From assembly GCA_020630575.1 (NCBI GenBank), contig JAHDBD010000005.1, positions 1 to 64,000 on the forward strand: a DNA stretch of 64,000 nt, written 5' to 3'. The notes under the pieces are model-generated. The model was not told where the DNA came from. It made no database searches and saw only the letters and a program-made list of their open reading frames with translations. Position 1 is the first letter of the stretch; the number at the start of each line of letters is the position of its first letter. The translations under genes and the position numbers were made by a program. Below are positions 34,775 to 44,825 of this stretch, in pieces. The DNA is from Bernardetia sp. Lineage in GTDB: Bacteria > Bacteroidota > Bacteroidia > Cytophagales > Bernardetiaceae.

Positions 34775-36118
34775 ATGTCTAATAAAAAACTTTTTATAAT
34801 CATTGGTGCTGTTGTTTTGCTTGTTATCTTAGGTGTTGCAGGAAAAAAGCTAGGCTGGTTTGGTGCAAAAGATGGAATTGAAGTAGAGTTTGCTCCTGTT
34901 AAGCGTATTCAGATTGTAGAAAGAGTTAGTGCATCAGGCAAAATTTATCCAGAAGTAGAAGTCAAATTATCGCCAGATGTATCAGGGGAAATAACAGAAT
35001 TATTAGTAAAAGAAGGAGACTCTGTAAAAGAAGGACAATTACTTTTGAAAATACGTCCTGATACGTATCAAACAGCTGTGGATAGAACACGTGCTTCTTT
35101 AGGCTCACAAGGGGCAAATATTGAACAAGCTAATGCAAGATTACAACAAGCTAAAGCACAATATTTTAGAGCCAAAGCAGATTTTGGAAGACAACAAAAA
35201 CTTTATGATGATAAAATAATTTCTTTACAAGATTTTCAAGCTGCCGAATCTACTTTTAAAGTAGCAGAAGCAGAATTGCAAGCTGCCGAAAAAACAGTAG
35301 AAAGCGCACGTTATTCTCTTCAAAGTGCTAGAGCAACATTAGAAGAAGCCCAAGCAAATTTATCTCTAACTAATATTTTTGCTCCTCAAAGTGGAATTAT
35401 TTCTTCACTCAATGTAGAACAAGGTGAACGTGTAGTAGGAACTGTACAAATGACAGGAACAGAGCTTTTACGCATTGCAGAATTTAAAAATATGGAAGTG
35501 AGAGTTAATGTCAATGAAAATGATATTATAAGAATTGAAATGAATGATACAGCATATGTTGAAGTGGATGCTTATCCAGACCAAAAATTTATAGGAATAG
35601 TTACTTCAATTGCAAAGAGTGCAAATAATTTGCAGACTGTTACAGCTGATGCTGTTACAGAGTTTGAAGTCAAGATACGAATGAGTAGAGAGTCATACAA
35701 AGAATTATTAGTAAAAAGAAAGTTTCCTTTTCTTCCTGGTATGACAGCAAGTGTTGAAGTTATTACTAATCGCAAGGATGGTGCATTAGCTGTTCCATTG
35801 GCTGCTGTTACAGTTAGAAAAGAAAATGAAAATAATGAGAAAGAGGAAGATTCTCCAAGAGGAAAACCTAAAAAAGAAACTACTCAAAATGCAAAAGTAG
35901 AAGAAGATAAAATGAAGGAAGTGATTTTTGTTAGAGATGGTGATAATAAAGTCAAGATGATACAAGTAAAAACTGGAATAAGTGATTTTGACAATATAGA
36001 AATTTTGAGTGGAGTCGAAGAAGGCCAAGAGGTAGTGGTTGCGCCTTACAATGCAATTTCAAAAACTTTAGAAGACGAAAGTAATGTCAAAATTGCAAAA
36101 GACAAAAAAGCGAAGTAA
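34775..36118 (+). CDS. HlyD/MacA-type periplasmic adaptor subunit
   Basis: Starting at ATG 34775 (a TTG at 34763 is also in frame) gives 447 residues. An N-terminal membrane anchor (about 5-25) precedes a lipoyl-like half (VSASGKIYPEVEVKLSPDVSG). A long alpha-helical hairpin follows (about 85-195, rich in Ala, Gln and Glu), then the second lipoyl half (IFAPQSGIISSLNVEQGERV) and the beta-barrel and membrane-proximal domains. It bridges an inner-membrane transporter to an outer-membrane duct. An insertion of about 40 highly charged residues (near 345-385; KEDSPRGKPKKE) interrupts the last domain. No permease or TolC gene follows. Confidence 0.9.
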   Translation: MSNKKLFIIIGAVVLLVILGVAGKKLGWFGAKDGIEVEFAPVKRIQIVERVSASGKIYPEVEVKLSPDVSGEITELLVKEGDSVKEGQLLLKIRPDTYQTAVDRTRASLGSQGANIEQANARLQQAKAQYFRAKADFGRQQKLYDDKIISLQDFQAAESTFKVAEAELQAAEKTVESARYSLQSARATLEEAQANLSLTNIFAPQSGIISSLNVEQGERVVGTVQMTGTELLRIAEFKNMEVRVNVNENDIIRIEMNDTAYVEVDAYPDQKFIGIVTSIAKSANNLQTVTADAVTEFEVKIRMSRESYKELLVKRKFPFLPGMTASVEVITNRKDGALAVPLAAVTVRKENENNEKEEDSPRGKPKKETTQNAKVEEDKMKEVIFVRDGDNKVKMIQVKTGISDFDNIEILSGVEEGQEVVVAPYNAISKTLEDESNVKIAKDKKAK

Positions 36119-36235
36119 CTTGTAGGTTATTAATGTGAAACTTGCTTAGTAATTTATATCGTAAGTTTTGTGTTAAATTAAAATTTATTACTACTTGATA
36201 CCAAATAGCCTATTTTTTTACTTCATAATGCAATT

Positions 36236-36877
36236 ATGACTTTAGCTAACATTAATTTTTATAGAAATATTCAGATAGAAAAATTTAAGGAACTCGCAGG
36301 AGTTACAGGTTTTGATACAGGAGTAGATATTGACCAAATTTATCCTCAAATAAAAGATGCAAAAGCAATTGCAGAACTAGGAGTAGGATATGGAAGAGCC
36401 GTCGAACAGCTTTTAGAACGTGGTTTTGAAGGTAAAATCTATGGTATCGAAAGAGTAGAGTCTTTTGTAACTTATATGGAAAAAGAGTATAAAAATGAAA
36501 AATTGTTTATGCTTCATCAAGACATAGAAGAGTTAGAGCTACCTGAAAAAGTAGATGCTGTTTTGTGGCTTTGGTCTGGAATATTAGAACAAAACCTCGA
36601 ACAACAAAGAGATTCTATCTGTAAAATTAGAAAATACCTCAAAACAGGAGGTAAACTATTTATTGAAGCTCCTCAAGACAAAATTAAGTTTGTCGGAATG
36701 AAAATTAATAAACATTATATCCGTGTAGAAATGGATTGGGGAACACTTGATGCATATATGCCTTATGAGGAAGATATGCATCTCATAAAAGAATCCTGTC
36801 ACTACAAGTCTTTAGAAATGATCAAATATCAATCTGTTACAGGATTAGATAGAGTATTTTATGTTTTTGAGAATTAA
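36236..36877 (+). CDS. Class I SAM-dependent methyltransferase
   Basis: The 213-residue protein has the SAM-binding motif I as IAELGVGYGRAVEQL (about residues 47-61). The acidic end of strand two follows in IYGIERVESF, and then come HQDIEELELPEKVDAVLWLW and a GGKLFIEAP strand. The substrate is not evident; it may be a small molecule or lipid. It lacks a membrane segment and is transcribed alone, with a strong terminator 20 bp after the stop. Confidence 0.87.
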   Translation: MTLANINFYRNIQIEKFKELAGVTGFDTGVDIDQIYPQIKDAKAIAELGVGYGRAVEQLLERGFEGKIYGIERVESFVTYMEKEYKNEKLFMLHQDIEELELPEKVDAVLWLWSGILEQNLEQQRDSICKIRKYLKTGGKLFIEAPQDKIKFVGMKINKHYIRVEMDWGTLDAYMPYEEDMHLIKESCHYKSLEMIKYQSVTGLDRVFYVFEN

Positions 36878-37184
36878 ATAATTGATTTTGAAAAAGAAAA
36901 ACTCTCTAAAAAAATTAGAGAGTTTTTTGTTGGAAAAAAGACTAAATGACTTTTTATTTTTTATTGGCTTCACAGCAACATAAAAAGTCAATAATAATTC
37001 ACCATTTATAATTCATAACTGATGTTAAGCAGTCAAAAAACGAGACCCATAACTTTAATTATGAGAAAAACATGCTTTTACTACTATTCTTTGCGTGTTT
37101 TACTACGATTTTAAGCATGGGTTTTGTTTATGCAAGAAATTTGCAGAAATTTTATTGTTATGTAATATCAGTTCGTAATTAATT
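36878..37184. other. 307-bp intergenic region
   Basis: Apart from the terminator at 36898, this holds AT-rich spacer with an imperfect inverted repeat (CATGCTT near 37070 and AAGCATG near 37113) enclosing two TTTTACTAC direct repeats. There is no credible ORF. Confidence 0.45.
36898..36927 (+). terminator. Intrinsic terminator after the methyltransferase gene
   Basis: AAAACTCTCTAA (36898-36909) pairs perfectly with TTAGAGAGTTTT (36915-36926), and T residues continue. Confidence 0.9.
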
Positions 37185-38258
37185 TTAAGCATCCATATCT
37201 ACCTTCACGTCATCTGTAAGTGGGTGGGCTTGACAAGTCAGAATATAACCTTCAATAATTTCGGCTTCACTTAGAGCTTCATTGGAATCCATAGTCACTT
37301 TTCCAGACAGACAGAGACCACGGCAAGCCGTACAAAGTCCACTCTGACACGAGTAAGGCATATCAATTTCATCATCTAAAGCAGCTTCTAAAATTGTCTT
37401 TTTGGCATCGACAGCAATTTCAGTTTCTTCACCATTCAAAATAACTTTTACTGTTTTTCTTCCATCAGGAACGATTGCTCCATTTTCATCATCAGAATTA
37501 ACAGGTGCAAAAAAGTTTTCTTTATGAACAGTATCACTAGGTACATTCAATTCTGATAAAGTTTCTTCTATAGTATCCATCATTCCTTCAGGACCACATA
37601 AGTAAAAAATTCTATCTTTTATCGTTGGTAATTTTTCTAAAGTTGTTTTAATGAACTCTTTTGTAATTCTACCTTCAAAATGATTTTCTTTAGTTGATAA
37701 ATCTGTTTTAGGCTGTGTTAAAGAATAAATCAAATTAAATCTATCTCCATGTTTTTCTTTGAGTTTGTCTAATTGATTTTTGAAAATAGTGCTTTCTTCA
37801 TCTCTACACGTATAAATTAAGGAAACAATACTATTTTGCTCATAACTTAAAGCCACTTTTAGCATCGACATCAATGGCGTAATTCCACTTCCACCCCCAA
37901 AAAGAACAATATGACGTTTATTATCTGGATGTGTTCTCAAAACAAAATTACCCATTGGTTCCATAATTTCTAGTTTTTCTCCAGCTTTCAATGTATCATT
38001 CAAAAGATTTGAAACTACACCACCCTCTACTCGTTTTACAGTCACGGCAAGCGTACTATCTAAGTGAGGAGCAGAACAAAGCGAGTAAGCACGACGATAT
38101 TTTTTACCATTGGCATCTTTAACAATTAATGTCAAAAACTGACCTGCATAATAAGGAATCTTTCTAAAAAGAGGTTGTTTGAGATGTATAGTAATTGTGT
38201 CAGGTGTTTCTTTGACAATTTCTTTTATTTTTAGTGTTTGATAGCGATTAGATGACAT
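37185..38258 (-). CDS. Ferredoxin-type NAD(P)H oxidoreductase, PaaE-like
   Basis: With the ATG at 38258 the protein has 357 residues; the frame extends to 38327, but that part is unlike the family. The order is an FAD-binding domain with RRAYSLCSAP, an NAD(P) domain with GGGSGITPLMSML and YLCGPEGMM, and a C-terminal plant-type [2Fe-2S] ferredoxin domain with CQSGLCTACRGLC and a final cysteine in LTCQAHP. That is the layout of PaaE/HcaD-type reductases, which feed electrons from NADPH to an oxygenase. No paa oxygenase gene is adjacent, so its partner may be a desaturase or hydroxylase elsewhere. Confidence 0.93.
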   Translation of the reverse strand: MSSNRYQTLKIKEIVKETPDTITIHLKQPLFRKIPYYAGQFLTLIVKDANGKKYRRAYSLCSAPHLDSTLAVTVKRVEGGVVSNLLNDTLKAGEKLEIMEPMGNFVLRTHPDNKRHIVLFGGGSGITPLMSMLKVALSYEQNSIVSLIYTCRDEESTIFKNQLDKLKEKHGDRFNLIYSLTQPKTDLSTKENHFEGRITKEFIKTTLEKLPTIKDRIFYLCGPEGMMDTIEETLSELNVPSDTVHKENFFAPVNSDDENGAIVPDGRKTVKVILNGEETEIAVDAKKTILEAALDDEIDMPYSCQSGLCTACRGLCLSGKVTMDSNEALSEAEIIEGYILTCQAHPLTDDVKVDMDA

Positions 38259-38469
38259 AAAACAAATTATATTTATTAGTTGGGTGTAAATTGTATATGA
38301 ATTGGCTAAGTTTTTCTTTAAGGACAAATAATTAAATTAGTTGTATTTTTTTCAAAATAGCTTGTTAGACTATCCAATAATTTCTTAAATTGATGCAAAG
38401 TGCAAAGATAGTCATTCAAATAAATTTAAGATAGACTTAAAGGCTAAAAAAAGCAAAAACCGATTTTAT

Positions 38470-40995
38470 ATGATAAATGTTGAAATTTTATCTCCTACTA
38501 CTACTATTACTCCATCTTCTAGTTTTTCTGTGCCTTCTCAAATACAGGCACAAACTCTATTTTCATTTCTCAAATCAGCAAATAGTTGTATTTCTTTTAA
38601 TGCACTTTATGATTCTATTTTCGAACATCTAAATAAAGTCTTTGAAATAGATTTTAGTGTTGTAATTGCATCTCATAAAATTATTTATTCAAAAAAATAT
38701 TTAGAAAATACGCCTTTTTTGAGTGAAGAAGAAATAAATGTATTAGAAAAAGAAAGCAAGCTACAAAAGCTAGTTTTTACAAAAAATGACGACAATCATT
38801 ATTTTCTATATATTCCAATTCAAAAGTCTAATCAATTATTAAATATTTTTGTTTGTCTTTCTCAAGATACTTATCAAAATATAGATAATCAGACTATTAG
38901 TTTTTTAGACTGTTTTTATCAAATGATTTTGTCGGCTTTAGTGCGCCTAGACAAACAAGAAAATGATATAAAATTCAAAACTATTTTTGAATCTTTTCAA
39001 GATATTTATTTTCAAGCTACCCCAGATGGAATAATAACAAGCATTAGTCCGTCTGTAAAAGCTATATTAGAATATGATCCAAAAGAACTTGTTAATAAAG
39101 CGATTCATTCCTTTCTTCTTTCCAAAGAGAAACTTGAAAATCTTCTTTTTATATTGAAAGAACGTAAAAAAATAAAAAACTATGAAATACATGTCTTATC
39201 AAAACTAGGTCATTCGAAAACGCTACTCTGTAACTTTCAAGTATTAGAAGACAAGACAAATAAAAATATATTGGCAATAGAAGGCATTGCACGAGAAATT
39301 AATGAAAGTAAAAAAGTAAGCCTAGAAGTACAAAAAACAAAACAGAATATAGAGCGAATTTTGGAAAGCAAAAAGCAATTTTTAGCTGATATGGGACATG
39401 AAATAAGAACTCCCATGAATGGAATTATTGGAATGATTGATTTGCTGCGTACAACTCAGCTCAATGAAGAACAAAATAATTATTTAGATACAATTGAAGC
39501 CTCTTCAAATGATTTATTAACTATTTTGAATAATGTATTAGATTTATCAAAGATGGAAGCCAATAAAATGCTTCTAAAACCAGAAGTATTTGAGTTAAAG
39601 TCAGTATTAGAACAATTTTTATTGCTTTTTACCAAGGAAATTAGGCAAAAATCATTACAGCTTTCTGTCAAAATTACAGATAAAACGCCTAGAAAAATTA
39701 TCGCTGATAAAAGTCGCTTATTGCAAATTTTTGGTTCTTTAATTTCAAATGCTATCAAATATAATGTTCAGAATGGAAAAATTTCTATTTCATTAGATAC
39801 TCTCAAAGAAGAAGACGGAAAGCTACTTTTGAGAGGCGAAGTAAAAGATACAGGAATCGGAATTTCGGAAGAAAATCAAGAGTTTTTATTTGATTCATTT
39901 TCTAAACTACAACATCATTATCAAAAAATAGTAAGTGGAACAGGACTAGGACTAACAATAGCCAAACATCTTGCAGAAATAATGGGAGGAACTATGCAAG
40001 TTTGGTCAAAGGAAAAAGAAGGAAGTACATTTTATTTTTCTTTTGAAGCACTAAGAAGTACAGAAAATAATAGAGAAGATGAATTGACTAATCAAAACGA
40101 TTCTGAAATTCAAAGTGAGTTAGAAAGTCAAAAAACAACTACTCAAATACAATCAGATTGGGAAAATTCATTTATTAATAATCCTTTGATTTTAGTAGTC
40201 GATGACAATACAACAAATCTAACAGTAGCCAAAAAAATACTAGAAAAATCGGGTTGTCAGATAATTACGGCAGTAAATGGCAAAGAAGCAATTCATAAAA
40301 TAAAAAATAATCAATTTGAACTCGTCTATATGGATATTCAGATGCCTGAAATGGATGGTGTAACAGCTACTCGTTTTATAAAAAGGCTCAAAATTTCTGT
40401 TCCTCCTATTATTGCCTTAACTGCTTTTACAGTTGCAGACGAAAAAGAACGTTTTATTAGTGCAGGAATGGACGATTATTTGCCCAAACCTGTAAAAGCA
40501 GAAACACTGATTCAAAAAACAAAACAATGGATAGATGTTAAGTTTCACAATTTGGATGATGAAAACTCAAAAGAGAATAGATCAAAAAAGAGTCAAGAAT
40601 CTATAAATAAAGCTAATCTAGCCAGTCACTCTTCGACAGAATCTTTAAAATACCTGCCTATTGTAAATACACAAACAGCCCAACAGCTTCAAAAATGGGG
40701 AGGACAGGAACTTGTGGATGAATCCTACGAACTTTTTGAAACTGAAACAACAGGGCTTTTGATTGAGGCAATTATGGCATTTAATAAAAATGATAGACAA
40801 ACTTTAAAACTCCATGTTCATACTATAAAAGGAAGTGCTGCTACTTTAGGAATTGATAGAATGGCAACCATAGCCACTGAAATTGATGCAATGCTAAAAC
40901 ATAATATTGATTCAGATGTAGTCGAACAAATGCAAGCCTTCGAACATTCTTTTGAAGAATATAGATTGAATTATCGTATTATTTTGAATTTGTGA
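38470..40995 (+). CDS. Hybrid sensor histidine kinase with receiver and HPt domains
   Basis: The 841-residue protein is a soluble hybrid kinase. Residues 1-165 form an unassigned sensor region that may be GAF-like. A PAS domain follows (about 168-290; IFESFQDIYFQATPDG), then a HisKA domain with phosphorylated H310 in MGHEIRTPMNGIIG, and an HATPase domain to about 527 (N427, DTGIGIS, GTGLGLTIAKH). The receiver has acidic pair D578/D579 in VVDDN and phosphoacceptor D622 in YMDIQMPEMDG. A C-terminal HPt domain has H784 in HTIKGSA. A full phosphorelay thus lies in one chain. No membrane segment is seen, so the signal is probably cytoplasmic. Its output partner is not adjacent. Confidence 0.95.
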   Translation: MINVEILSPTTTITPSSSFSVPSQIQAQTLFSFLKSANSCISFNALYDSIFEHLNKVFEIDFSVVIASHKIIYSKKYLENTPFLSEEEINVLEKESKLQKLVFTKNDDNHYFLYIPIQKSNQLLNIFVCLSQDTYQNIDNQTISFLDCFYQMILSALVRLDKQENDIKFKTIFESFQDIYFQATPDGIITSISPSVKAILEYDPKELVNKAIHSFLLSKEKLENLLFILKERKKIKNYEIHVLSKLGHSKTLLCNFQVLEDKTNKNILAIEGIAREINESKKVSLEVQKTKQNIERILESKKQFLADMGHEIRTPMNGIIGMIDLLRTTQLNEEQNNYLDTIEASSNDLLTILNNVLDLSKMEANKMLLKPEVFELKSVLEQFLLLFTKEIRQKSLQLSVKITDKTPRKIIADKSRLLQIFGSLISNAIKYNVQNGKISISLDTLKEEDGKLLLRGEVKDTGIGISEENQEFLFDSFSKLQHHYQKIVSGTGLGLTIAKHLAEIMGGTMQVWSKEKEGSTFYFSFEALRSTENNREDELTNQNDSEIQSELESQKTTTQIQSDWENSFINNPLILVVDDNTTNLTVAKKILEKSGCQIITAVNGKEAIHKIKNNQFELVYMDIQMPEMDGVTATRFIKRLKISVPPIIALTAFTVADEKERFISAGMDDYLPKPVKAETLIQKTKQWIDVKFHNLDDENSKENRSKKSQESINKANLASHSSTESLKYLPIVNTQTAQQLQKWGGQELVDESYELFETETTGLLIEAIMAFNKNDRQTLKLHVHTIKGSAATLGIDRMATIATEIDAMLKHNIDSDVVEQMQAFEHSFEEYRLNYRIILNL

Positions 40996-41005
40996 TAAAA
41001 TTATT

Positions 41006-41617
41006 TCAGCTAACAGAAATTACATGACTATCAACAATTTTCCACTTTTTATTATTTTTTTCTAAAAAAAGAATCGATCTAAATCCCCAATTTCTACCCT
41101 GTACGATACTTACTTCTAAAGAAGCTTTATTTTTTATATGATTGAACTCTATGTCAGAAAAAGATATTATCAAAACATTTAGAGTGTCAATTTTCTGAAA
41201 CTCTTTATATTTTTTTAAGCGATATTTATTGGTGTGTATTATCTTACTCAAATCTAAATAATCATAACTTATTTGTTCTGAATTTGGGTTTTGATAACAA
41301 CCTGAATATTGAATATCTACTAAAATAGTTCTTTTTCTGCTCTTAATTTTTTTTATCCATCCTTGATTTCTAATTTTTTGTTCGTTTTGAAATTGTACAA
41401 TAATTAAAGAATCTTCATAAGTTGTTTCAATACTGTCATTAAGAAAACTTTCAGGATATTTTGGTGGAGATGGTGACATTTCTCCTCCCCATTCATAGTT
41501 TTCTATCATTTCTACATAGACAAGAGATAAAATATCATATTCATTATTTGTTTCAGTGGAAGAGTTACAAGAAAATAAGCAAATAAAAAGTAAAATAAAT
41601 GATAAAAAACGAAGCAT
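41006..41617 (-). CDS. Lipoprotein of unknown function
   Basis: Starting at ATG 41617 gives 203 residues with lipobox FICLFSC (Cys about 17) followed by NSSTETNNEYD. The frame runs 15 residues further upstream to 41662. The mature part has WGGEMSPSPPKYPESFLND early and alternating strands later (VDSHVISVS at the end), with an SFSDIEF segment of the kind found in small beta-sheet proteins. I do not recognise a family. It converges with the hybrid kinase gene, only 10 bp apart, and its start lies 139 bp from ettA on the other strand. Confidence 0.78.
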   Translation of the reverse strand: MLRFLSFILLFICLFSCNSSTETNNEYDILSLVYVEMIENYEWGGEMSPSPPKYPESFLNDSIETTYEDSLIIVQFQNEQKIRNQGWIKKIKSRKRTILVDIQYSGCYQNPNSEQISYDYLDLSKIIHTNKYRLKKYKEFQKIDTLNVLIISFSDIEFNHIKNKASLEVSIVQGRNWGFRSILFLEKNNKKWKIVDSHVISVS

Positions 41618-41756
41618 ACTGAATCGATTCAAAAATAAGAATAAGAGAAAAATTAAATTCAATGTTTCAAATTACGCTTTTTTGACTAATTTAGTGTAAA
41701 AATAGAATTACGTACAACAGACTTCCTAATCTGTTCAAAAAACATAAAATTTATAT

Positions 41757-43442
41757 ATGAGTACAGTTGATAATAAAGTTATATTTTCGATGGCAGGTGT
41801 AAGCAAAACTTATCCTCCTCAAAAACAAGTATTAAAAGATATTTATCTTTCATTTTTTTATGGTGCTAAAATCGGTGTAATTGGTCTGAATGGTGCAGGT
41901 AAATCTACCATTCTCAAAATTATTGCAGGTTTGGAAACGGAATATCAAGGCGAAGTTGTTTTCTCACCGGGATATTCGGTGGGTTATTTGGAGCAAGAAC
42001 CAAAACTTGACCCAACCAAAACAGTAAAAGATATTGTACAAGAAGGCGCACAAGAAACGGTTGATTTACTCAAAGAATTTGAAGAAATTAATCTAAAATT
42101 TGGCGACCCAGAAGTTTTGGATGACCCAGATAAAATGGACAAACTCATCGAAAAACAAGCAAAAGTGCAAGAAAAACTAGATGCTTTAGATGCTTGGAGT
42201 TTGGATACAAAATTAGAAAAAGCGATGGATGCACTTCGTACACCTCCAGAAGATGCCATTATTGGTAACCTTTCGGGTGGAGAAAAAAGACGTGTTGCAC
42301 TTTGTCGTTTGCTTTTGAAAGAACCTGATGTTTTGCTTTTAGATGAGCCTACCAACCACTTGGACGCAGAATCTGTACACTGGCTTGAGCATCATTTGAG
42401 AGAATATAAAGGAACAGTAATTATTGTTACTCACGACCGTTATTTCTTGGATAATGTAACTGAATGGATTTTGGAATTGGATAATGGAAAAGGTATTCCA
42501 TGGAAAGCAAATTATTCAGATTGGTTGGATCAGAAGCAGAAAAAAATGGCTGAAAATGAAAAAACTGCTTCTCGTTACCAAAAAGCTCTTCAAAAAGAGT
42601 TGGAGTGGTCAAGAATGAATTCAAAAGGCAAACAAGCAAAATCTAAAGCTCGTATGTCTTCGTATGACAAAATGATGAGTGAAGACCAATCACAAAAAGA
42701 GGAAAAATTAGAAATTTTTATTCCTGCAAGTGAGCGTTTGGGAGATGTCGTTATTGAAGCAAATGAGGTTTCAAAAGCATTCGGAGATAAATTATTATTT
42801 GAAAATCTTAATTTCTCATTACCTAAAGGTGGAATTGTAGGAGTAATTGGACCAAATGGAGCAGGAAAAACAACCCTCTTCAAAATGATTATGGGAACTG
42901 AAAATCCTGATGGTGGAACATTCAAAGTTGGAGAAACTGTACAAGTAGGTTACGCAGACCAAGAACACATCCATATAGACAACGAAAAAACAATCTTCGA
43001 AACCATCACAGGAGGAAGCGAACTGATGATGTTGGGAGGAAAAGAAACAAATTCTCGTGCTTATGTAAGTCGTTTTAATTTTGGAGGGTCAGACCAACAG
43101 AAAAAACTAAAAGAGCTTTCAGGTGGAGAAAGAAATCGTGTACATTTAGCCTTGACATTGAAAGAAGGTGCAAACTTACTTTTACTAGATGAGCCTACCA
43201 ATGATTTGGATGTAAAAACTCTGCGTGCCTTAGAGGAAGGTTTAGATAATTTTGCAGGTTGTGCCGTTGTTATTTCTCACGATAGATGGTTCTTAGATAG
43301 AGTAGCAACACATATTTTGGCTTTTGAAGGCGATTCGCAAGTGCGTTTTTATGAAGGAAACTTTAGCGAGTATATGGAAGATCGTCAGAAAAGATTAGGC
43401 GATGAAATTCCTAAGCGTTTGAAATATAAGAAATTAGTTTAA
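41757..43442 (+). CDS. ettA: Energy-dependent translational throttle protein EttA (ABC-F)
   Basis: The 561-residue ABC-F protein carries two ATPase domains. The first has Walker A GLNGAGKST, signature LSGGEKRRVAL and Walker B LLLDEPTNHLD; the second has GPNGAGKTT, LSGGERNRVHL and LLLDEPTNDLD. An arm between Walker A and signature of the first domain (about 90-150) and a basic linker (LEWSRMNSKGKQAKSKARMS) match EttA. It binds the ribosomal E site and couples translation to ATP/ADP state. No membrane domain is present, as expected. A T-rich hairpin follows. Confidence 0.97.
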   Translation: MSTVDNKVIFSMAGVSKTYPPQKQVLKDIYLSFFYGAKIGVIGLNGAGKSTILKIIAGLETEYQGEVVFSPGYSVGYLEQEPKLDPTKTVKDIVQEGAQETVDLLKEFEEINLKFGDPEVLDDPDKMDKLIEKQAKVQEKLDALDAWSLDTKLEKAMDALRTPPEDAIIGNLSGGEKRRVALCRLLLKEPDVLLLDEPTNHLDAESVHWLEHHLREYKGTVIIVTHDRYFLDNVTEWILELDNGKGIPWKANYSDWLDQKQKKMAENEKTASRYQKALQKELEWSRMNSKGKQAKSKARMSSYDKMMSEDQSQKEEKLEIFIPASERLGDVVIEANEVSKAFGDKLLFENLNFSLPKGGIVGVIGPNGAGKTTLFKMIMGTENPDGGTFKVGETVQVGYADQEHIHIDNEKTIFETITGGSELMMLGGKETNSRAYVSRFNFGGSDQQKKLKELSGGERNRVHLALTLKEGANLLLLDEPTNDLDVKTLRALEEGLDNFAGCAVVISHDRWFLDRVATHILAFEGDSQVRFYEGNFSEYMEDRQKRLGDEIPKRLKYKKLV

Positions 43443-43466
43443 AATAACAACAGGTTATTAACTTTC

Positions 43467-43503
43467 AACCCTAAGAGTCTTTAGCGACCCTTAGGGTTTT
43501 TAC
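43467..43503 (+). terminator. AACCCTAAG hairpin terminator after ettA
   Basis: AACCCTAAG (43467-43475) pairs with CTTAGGGTT (43490-43498), and T residues follow. The left arm plus AGTCTT is the same as in the hairpin at 18299, so the two are members of one repeat family. Confidence 0.8.
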
Positions 43504-43588
43504 GTAAAAAATAAATTTAACATTTTCAAGACTTTTTACGTACTAGGTAATACCAACTACTAAAACTACTTTTTCATCAACTTACTCT

Positions 43589-44818
43589 ATGCCTACTCAA
43601 CTTCCTACCAAAACGGTTTGTCTTAATTGTGATTACGAGGTTAAAACAGAAAATAAATATTGTCCGAATTGTGGACAAGAAAATGCTGATAAACGTATTT
43701 CTTTATACCTTTTATTGAAAGATGCTATTGCAACAGCTTTCAATTTTGAGTCAAGAGTATTCAAAACCATTCCTTATTTTCTTTTCTACCCTGGAAAACT
43801 AACCAATGAGTTTTTAAATGGAAAACGAGTGCGTTATATGCACCCTTTCAAAATTTATTTGCTTTCTAGTTTGCTTTTTTTCTTTGTCGTTATCAAATTA
43901 TTTACGCCAAGTATTGAAAAAGCTATAAGAGATATTAGTACTACAAATGAAGAGAATCCAGATAGTGAAATTACCTCAAATCACTCTGCTATCACAAGCA
44001 ATAAAATAGATCCACTCAAGGATTTAGAAACAGGATGGAATAATTATGAATCAAATGATAGTATTTCAGAAGATTCTCTAGTAAATACATTATCAAGTCA
44101 ATTTGCTGAAAAACAAATAGTTATAAGAGATTCGTTATCTAAAGTAATTGCTGCAATTAGGGAAGGAAAGATAAACGACTCTACTATAAATATAGATTCT
44201 TTAGAGAATTTAGTCCAAGATAGTGCAGTTTTGGCAGAAACGATTATGCTTTTTGACAATAAAGTTAAGGAGAAACAAGGCAAACTTCATAGGTTTTTTC
44301 GTTTGATACAAGATAGAAGAATGACTGCTGAATCATTATTAGACTCTATAAATATAGTTGCAGTTGGAGATAACAAAAAAAATGTTATAAATATGCAATT
44401 TGCTGAACAGCTGCTAAAGATTGGCAGAAATGATCCTGCTATATTTTTGGCAAATATTATCAATAATATTGGTACACTTATGTTTTTTACGCTGCCTTTA
44501 TTAGCATTTTGTTTTATGCCTTTTTATATAAGACGAAAAAAATATTATATAGACCATCTTATTTTTACGCTTCATTTACAAGGATTTACATTTATAATTC
44601 TGACACTTGCAGCATTATTCTTTCATTGGAATTTGTGGATAATTAGCTTGCTTATGTTCTTAGTACTGGTAATTTATGTTTGGCTTGCTTTTAAAAATGT
44701 ATACAAACAAGGGTTTATCAAAACAACTATTAAAGCATATATTATTTCTATGCTTTATGCAACTATACTTATGTTTATGCTTTCTATTAATTTATTGTAT
44801 TCTTTCTTTATGTTTTAA
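43589..44818 (+). CDS. DUF3667 membrane protein with N-terminal zinc ribbon
   Basis: The 409-residue protein begins with a short zinc ribbon, CLNCDYEV...YCPNCGQEN (two CxxC pairs within residues 11-30). This is typical of DUF3667, followed by the family motif KTIPYFLFYPGKLTNEFLNGKRVRYMHPFKIYLLSS leading into the first membrane helix (motif at about 52-88). A long polar, low-complexity region (about 110-280) separates that helix from three or four C-terminal helices. The function is unknown. It is followed by a convergent TPR gene only 7 bp away. Confidence 0.9.
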   Translation: MPTQLPTKTVCLNCDYEVKTENKYCPNCGQENADKRISLYLLLKDAIATAFNFESRVFKTIPYFLFYPGKLTNEFLNGKRVRYMHPFKIYLLSSLLFFFVVIKLFTPSIEKAIRDISTTNEENPDSEITSNHSAITSNKIDPLKDLETGWNNYESNDSISEDSLVNTLSSQFAEKQIVIRDSLSKVIAAIREGKINDSTINIDSLENLVQDSAVLAETIMLFDNKVKEKQGKLHRFFRLIQDRRMTAESLLDSINIVAVGDNKKNVINMQFAEQLLKIGRNDPAIFLANIINNIGTLMFFTLPLLAFCFMPFYIRRKKYYIDHLIFTLHLQGFTFIILTLAALFFHWNLWIISLLMFLVLVIYVWLAFKNVYKQGFIKTTIKAYIISMLYATILMFMLSINLLYSFFMF

Positions 44819-44825
44819 TTTTATA

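Noticed and set aside
37070-37118. Imperfect hairpin with two TTTTACTAC repeats, possible small RNA
   Set aside because: Only seven terminal base pairs are perfect, no promoter is visible and nothing marks the ends.
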